Positions 59,068 through 64,000 of a stretch of DNA of 64,000 nt are shown piece by piece. The position numbers and the translations under genes are program-made. Each line of letters starts with the position of its first letter. Positions within the stretch are counted from its first letter, which is position 1. The notes below the pieces were generated by a model, which was not told the origin of the DNA, searched no databases, and worked only from the letters and a program-made list of their open reading frames with translations. This DNA comes from Cladophialophora immunda (lineage: Eukaryota; Ascomycota; Eurotiomycetes; Chaetothyriales; Herpotrichiellaceae): NCBI RefSeq assembly GCF_000835495.1, contig NW_015622546.1, positions 2,970,955-3,034,954 of the forward strand, read 5' to 3'.

Positions 59068-60028
59068 CGTGCCTCCAATGGCTCCAAAAAGCTTCACTGC
59101 TCGTTGTGGCCCGCCGTGGGGATACTACTCTGGCAGCCTTGCGGGCGAAGAGAGGCAGTAGTCGTTGAGCAATGAAGGCGTGGTAACGGCAAAGTTAGGT
59201 GGGAGGCGGGCGCGGTAAACACAGGGCGCGATAGACGACTGAATGTCTGTCGAGACACCTAATGCTGAACCATAGCTAGGTATGATCCAAGGATTATAGA
59301 AAGGCATTGTGAAGAGGGACCGATCAGGCCATAGACATCGGATCTGGTCTGCGTTATGGCAGCCGGGCTCCTGGGCAACAGGGTCGCAGGCACGAGGAAG
59401 GCTTGAAATGTGTGGCCTGAACCCGCGTGAGCGCCTTTGCTGTTGTGGCGTGCGGTGTAGACTAGTAGTAATAATACTGCAGAGTGGGAAACTGCCGTTC
59501 AAATGACAGGCAGCTACAACGCGAATTCGACGTGGTCGCGGCATCAAGGGTCGTCCAACCCGTGACAATACCGCAACGATAACTGTATTACGTTCGTGCC
59601 AAGCGATCTCGGCTTGTCCTCGGCTTTTACTGGAGGCCCACTTTATCGCATGCATACCTTGCACGGGGTAGGCCATGCACCACTGCACCCACCAACGACT
59701 GAACCTGTCCATTTCGGACTTCTGCAATGTGCAAGAGGAGTGGCCCTGTCAGTGCGGGACTGCTGTCTAGCATGCTGAGCAGGAGTATATTAGTGCTGCC
59801 GAGACGCCGGAAAGGAAGAGGGGCGAAGTGGCATGGACTATTTCCATGCGTAATGGTCGCACAACTGTGGTACTTTTAAGCATTATGCGGGGATATGGGT
59901 GATTTAACATCCATACAGCCAGTTCTGTCCTCCAATGAGCGATATTCGCATTTGTGTTGGATAGAGAGGTGTGCAAAATAAAAGTGGGTCTGTACCTAGG
60001 GCATTTCATTGCATAGGGATGCACGTTA
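59068..60028. repeat. about 1-kb inverted repeat, right arm flanking the NLR gene
   Basis: Reverse-complement partner of 53061-54035. A 200-codon minus-strand open frame inside it is not conserved in the left arm and is likely fortuitous. The outer end lies 55 bp before the start codon of the OTT_1508-type gene, so this arm should contain that gene's promoter. Confidence 0.75.
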
Positions 60029-60082
60029 CTTGTGTTCATCGCAGGGTGTTTCGTGTCAGCACGTGACTAAAGCGCAGTTAGG

Positions 60083-62612
60083 ATGCTGGTCATCGCAGGG
60101 AAATCTCACTTTTGCCGCCACTGCGTCCAGCTCGTCCAGACCCTAGCTCGTACACGCATACGCATGATGGTATCCGTGGATGTCTGGCAGGGAATCGACC
60201 GTTTGGCATTTCACGAAAATGCCATTCTACTCGATGTAAAAGTACGATCTCAAGGCGATCCCATCAGATCTGCCATTCACAACCACGACCATGTTGAATC
60301 TCAAGATGGCCTTACCCCTCAGATTATATGCGACGTCCTCGATGACTTTGCACTTGTGTTATCTGGCAGTGGTGGGAAGGACAACGTTTCTGCGGCCTGC
60401 ATGGAATATGATGAAGAGCTTCGTACAATCACTCTTCGCATCTCAAGCAACGATGGCATTGAGAGACTAAAGCACGCAGATCTACAGAGACTTCTGCAAT
60501 TGATCACAAATGTTTTTGGTCCAAACACTGAAATGCGAAGGGAAGAAGTGCTGATCTTCATCCTACAACAGTGCGCTACCTCATTTGTGAAACATGTGAA
60601 TAAATTCATGAATGAACTCAAACAGGCCCAATGTCCAGGCACACACCTACGGTTCCCTGCCTTTTCCCTTCATGACCGCACCGCTGAGTCGGCAACCGAT
60701 ATAGACCACCTGGGACCTTATAATCACGACAGCCACCAAGCATACATGCGGCTTAGTTCCGAACGACTGCAAAATCTGCGAAAGATCTCTGGTAATTTGA
60801 CCACCTCAGGAATTCAATCAGACGTTTCAGAAATGGGGCGGTTGGCCAAAGCAGCCTATGATGTCCAGCTATCCAGCTCATTCTATCATTTTTTGCGCTA
60901 CAACCTTCTTGCCAGTAAGAAACCAATGGCTGTGCAGTTGATGGCTCAAAGTCTGAAAGAGCGGTTAGGGAAGATGTCAAGATATTGGAGAGCTGCAAAG
61001 ACTCTGACGGCGTTTGGATCGGCAATGATAATCCACGACTTTACAGTCAATCTTTTGTGTCTGCCTACTTCCAGACAGCCGGTCCGGGAGATTTGCAGGC
61101 GGACCCCTGCGCAGCTGCGAAGTCGCGGTGGCCTACACTTCCAGTCGTGCAACAATGGGCAGCTGCAAGGAAAACTTGAACAATGGCAGAGCTATCGCCT
61201 ACATTGTGAGATGCAGCTTGTCGTCTTCTACGAGGAAAATCCACATCTGCAGCTGCGAAGTCATTACATCGGTTGCAATAAACTGGCATGTTACCTGTGT
61301 TATAACTTTATCACCAACCACGGACAATTTCAGGTCAAAGGATGCCACCAGGGGCTGTACTCGTTGTGGACAGTGCCCCTCACCATTAACTTTGCGACGC
61401 ATGAACGAGCAAGCGAATTCAGCAGTGCGTTGAGACAACTGGCCCATATCCTCGAAAACAAGGTAGATTTGATTCGCAGGGCGTCCAAGTCACAGTGGAA
61501 ATATAGGACAAATAATGAATCCACAGCCAATCTTTCTCGTATATCCCTCCAGTGGCCAAGTTTAAGAGGAGCAACCACCAAAGCTACAACTGAGGTTTCC
61601 GCTATCAATGAATCTAGACTGCTGTCCCAGCCAAGAAACCAGAGCAGAAGACATGATTCCAGCGAACGGTATCGGAACAATCTGGAAACCCCTCCTTCGA
61701 CAAACATCACGGGAGATAGATTAGCAATGCAACCAGCTCAATATCCAACGCTGGATCGTGTACCGGTTGTGGTAGCCAGCACTACCCAAACTCGCGGCAA
61801 CACCGGAACTGACATAGATGTGCAGCCAACGTGGAACCTCGGCGCCACTTTGCCGGCTCCAAGAGAATGCAGAAATCTGTCCACAGCGGCGATCACCTCG
61901 CCAGTACCTCCCTTGTTGCACATCGAGATAAGCAAGAACGATACTTCGATGGTTCCGCGGTCTCAAGACAACGCACCCGCGACAGCTTCACAAGAGATCG
62001 GACGATCGCCTCTGTCACTACCGTTGGACTCAACAAGCCTTGTACCGCAGATGTCTTCCTCGAAGGAAGAGAATTACTCGCAGTGCCAGGATGAACAGGG
62101 AGAAGAAGAGTATGTACAAAGCACACATGATTTTTCGTGAGGAGCGCCTCAAAGACTGACAACTCTTCAGAACCAGCTCACCTGGACAGAGACAGGCGCA
62201 GGTTCGACTATCCACGGATCTCGTTTATGAGCAGAATTATCATTCCGCACATATCATTGGAGATCATGAAAGTCGAACCTCCGACATGCCGTCCAAGCAT
62301 GGCACGCGGGAAGAACAAACGACTGGTCAATTCCGCATGCCATGTTTGAACGGCATGAGTCGAACATTCGACTTTCATGAAATGGGTCTCTTCCTTGAGA
62401 TTGAGTGCCCAAGAAGCGCACAAGTTAATGTTTTGCAGTGTTCAAGACCGCAGAGATCGACAGCTAATCCAGTTGTTGAGGTCGATAAAATTGAGCCTGG
62501 AGAGTCCGTTGATTTTGACATGGGGGAAGACTTCTCCAAGACCCGATTAATGTTCCTTATAAAGCGCAACAATAACGGAATCGATCAATGGTTGGAATGC
62601 CGTTGGAAGTAG
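60083..62612 (+). CDS. OTT_1508-like deaminase-superfamily protein
   Basis: Exon 60083-62136 joins 62171-62612 through a very short intron (34 nt, GTGAGG..ACTGAC..TTCAG) to give 831 residues. Without splicing the protein stops at 685. The N-terminal 330 residues are helical. The deaminase core lies at about 370-440: a zinc-site His and proton-shuttling Glu in LHCEMQLVVFYEE, then the CX2C ligands in CNKLACYLCYNFI, followed by GLYSLWTVP. This matches the fungal OTT_1508-like group of the nucleic-acid deaminase superfamily as I know it; the substrate of this group is not established. A Ser/Thr/Pro-rich linker leads to a compact C-terminal beta-rich domain (VDKIEPGESVDFDMGEDFSK). The start is 55 bp from an inverted-repeat arm. 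Confidence 0.8.
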
Positions 62613-64000
62613 GGTAAGGAATACACACTGTGTTGAGAAAAGTAGGGAAATAATGGGAGGATTGCAATTTGCGAAGGTCTTTATTGTGCGGTCTATCGAT
62701 GCCAAGCCGGCGTCTTTGGTTTCCGAAAAATCATTGTTGCACAAAGTGAAAATACTGTAGCCGAGGCGTTACTTCGGAAAATTTCCCGACATAGTTTCCC
62801 CACGATTCGCAGAGGGGACGACATGCTCCTCCAACTATATTATAAGATCCCACACTTGCTCGACCTCACCTGCACCTCCGACCTGACTTTCAAGGACAAC
62901 AGTGCAAAGAAACACCGTGGGTCCTACCTCACTGAACATCATGGGGAAGAGCAGACGGGGAACACAGGGTAAAATATGCTGCATCAACTCGCAATTGGCC
63001 TGCGAAGAGGAAAGAATTGCTTTTACTTCGCTTCCAAGAGGTGTTGCTGGACACATGGTTGTAGTTCTCAGTCAGCCAGATTGTTCCGACCATGTTAAGT
63101 TTGCGACAGTACGATATGTTGTACCCTGAAGTCCGTCCGAACAATTTGACTTACTCGTGGTGATAGATTACTTCAAGTGCCTAAGGCGATGTTCAAGGGA
63201 ACCGGTATCCTTTCCAGCTTCACCTACGCGATTACAATAATCAATTCCTCGCCCCCCCCTCTTCGGCCCTTCCTTTACGTTCATATCTAAGGGCAGAAGA
63301 GCATGTGGTCTCGTTGGAGACACTATTGCCGGTTGAAGGAGATTTCGGTGAGTATCTAACGTTGAAAAAAGAGTCGGTTAATAAACTAGTGTCTGCACTG
63401 AAGCGAAGCGTACAAGGGCAATCGCTCATACCCTAGAATAAAAGATGCTCGGATGGTCGCATCTCAGGCCAGTAGGGTGGAGTAGAACCGTATATGGGAA
63501 TACTATAGCACCCGTCACGGGAAGACCTCTCCGAAGCATTCTTTCCGGCTGCGTTTTTTAAGGCCAATAGCAGTGGAACGGCTTGCTTTTGCTGGCACAG
63601 TACCTGTCCCCTAAGCTACTAGGAACGAGTCCGGCCAAGGGAAGAGCACTCTTTGACTTGCTGATCGAGCAGAGAAGCATAGCCCATTTATCCATTGTTT
63701 GATCCTCAACCGCGGAGATCCGGTTCAGCGTATGGGTTCCCTTCAACCTCAAAAAGTCCATGTTTGTCCATTGGCTCAAGGGGTCTTTCCATTCTCTCGC
63801 TGACGCATTATACCACCAGGTGCAGACCTATCGGGGAAATGAATGTTTGCCAGTTGGAACAAAAATCGTGTAGCAAGACTGATCTGACGCGGTGACGCAC
63901 TGCGGGGTATCCTCGGCTATTTTAGGATCAGGCAACTGTGTCAAAATGTCGTCACGTGATACTCCGGGTGTCGCTCCTCCAATCGATATAAGAAAAACTA
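62613..64000. other. no supported gene to window end
   Basis: Short frames on both strands lack domains and splice partners. A CACGTGATACTCCGGGTG word near 63953 weakly recalls the short dispersed motif seen at 11851. Confidence 0.35.

Noticed and set aside
59125..59727. A 200-codon minus-strand frame in the right inverted-repeat arm
   Set aside because: The matching left arm does not keep the frame and residues are not conserved, so it is probably fortuitous.

Overview
This window comes from a filamentous ascomycete, most likely a Eurotiomycetes-type mould. Genes are split by short introns (mostly 35-110 nt) with GT..AG borders and CTRAC-like branch sites. Several families are typical of this group: HET-NACHT-WD40 receptors, fungal Hsp70-like ATPases, TPR-CHAT proteins, Tad1-type LINEs, DUF7924-like and OTT_1508-like proteins. 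There are no operons and I saw no convincing tRNA or rRNA gene. Much of the window is accessory: it mixes intact lineage-specific genes, dispersed repeats and decaying pseudogenes. Transitions of the CpA-to-TpA type, as expected from repeat-induced point mutation (RIP), are visible in two decayed loci.

Layout. 1-9 kb: a small secreted protein (-), a three-exon membrane-anchored or secreted Hsp70-like protein (+), a WD40 protein (-) and a two-exon bZIP factor (+). 9-16 kb: repeat fragments plus a decayed TPR-CHAT gene. 16.6-19.7 kb: an intact six-exon 2OG-Fe(II) oxygenase gene. 20-25.6 kb: fragments and one intact copy of a dispersed casein-kinase-1-like family, then a DUF7924-type gene. 26-30.3 kb: a transposon graveyard (two LINE fragments, an internally deleted Prp43 helicase pseudogene and a kinase-like fragment). 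33.9-39.6 kb and 45.8-51.1 kb: two copies of a divergent gene pair. 39.8-42.4 kb: a truncated amidohydrolase, a truncated sugar transporter and a RIP-damaged CK1 pseudogene. 53-62.6 kb: a HET-NACHT-WD40 receptor inside about 1 kb inverted repeats, followed by an OTT_1508-type deaminase-fold gene.

The most unusual content is the duplicated divergent pair. One partner is a basic coiled-coil protein with a conserved four-exon structure. The other is a multidomain protein joining an FHA-like domain, a Ser/Thr kinase and two APSES/KilA-N-like DNA-binding domains. The first copy ends in a Con7-like C2H2 zinc finger, whereas the second carries a homeodomain between kinase and APSES modules. These look like kinases that can sit directly on DNA, with exchanged DNA-binding modules. 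Each pair shares a promoter of about 0.3 kb holding the same GCTAA-N3-TTAGC palindrome. The second notable system is the NLR locus, with 13 WD40 repeats of exactly 126 bp that vary only at a few fixed positions.

Exon models below were made by eye from reading-frame continuity and splice consensus. The total spliced length is an exact multiple of three for every full model. No database search was possible, so family names rest on motif recognition.
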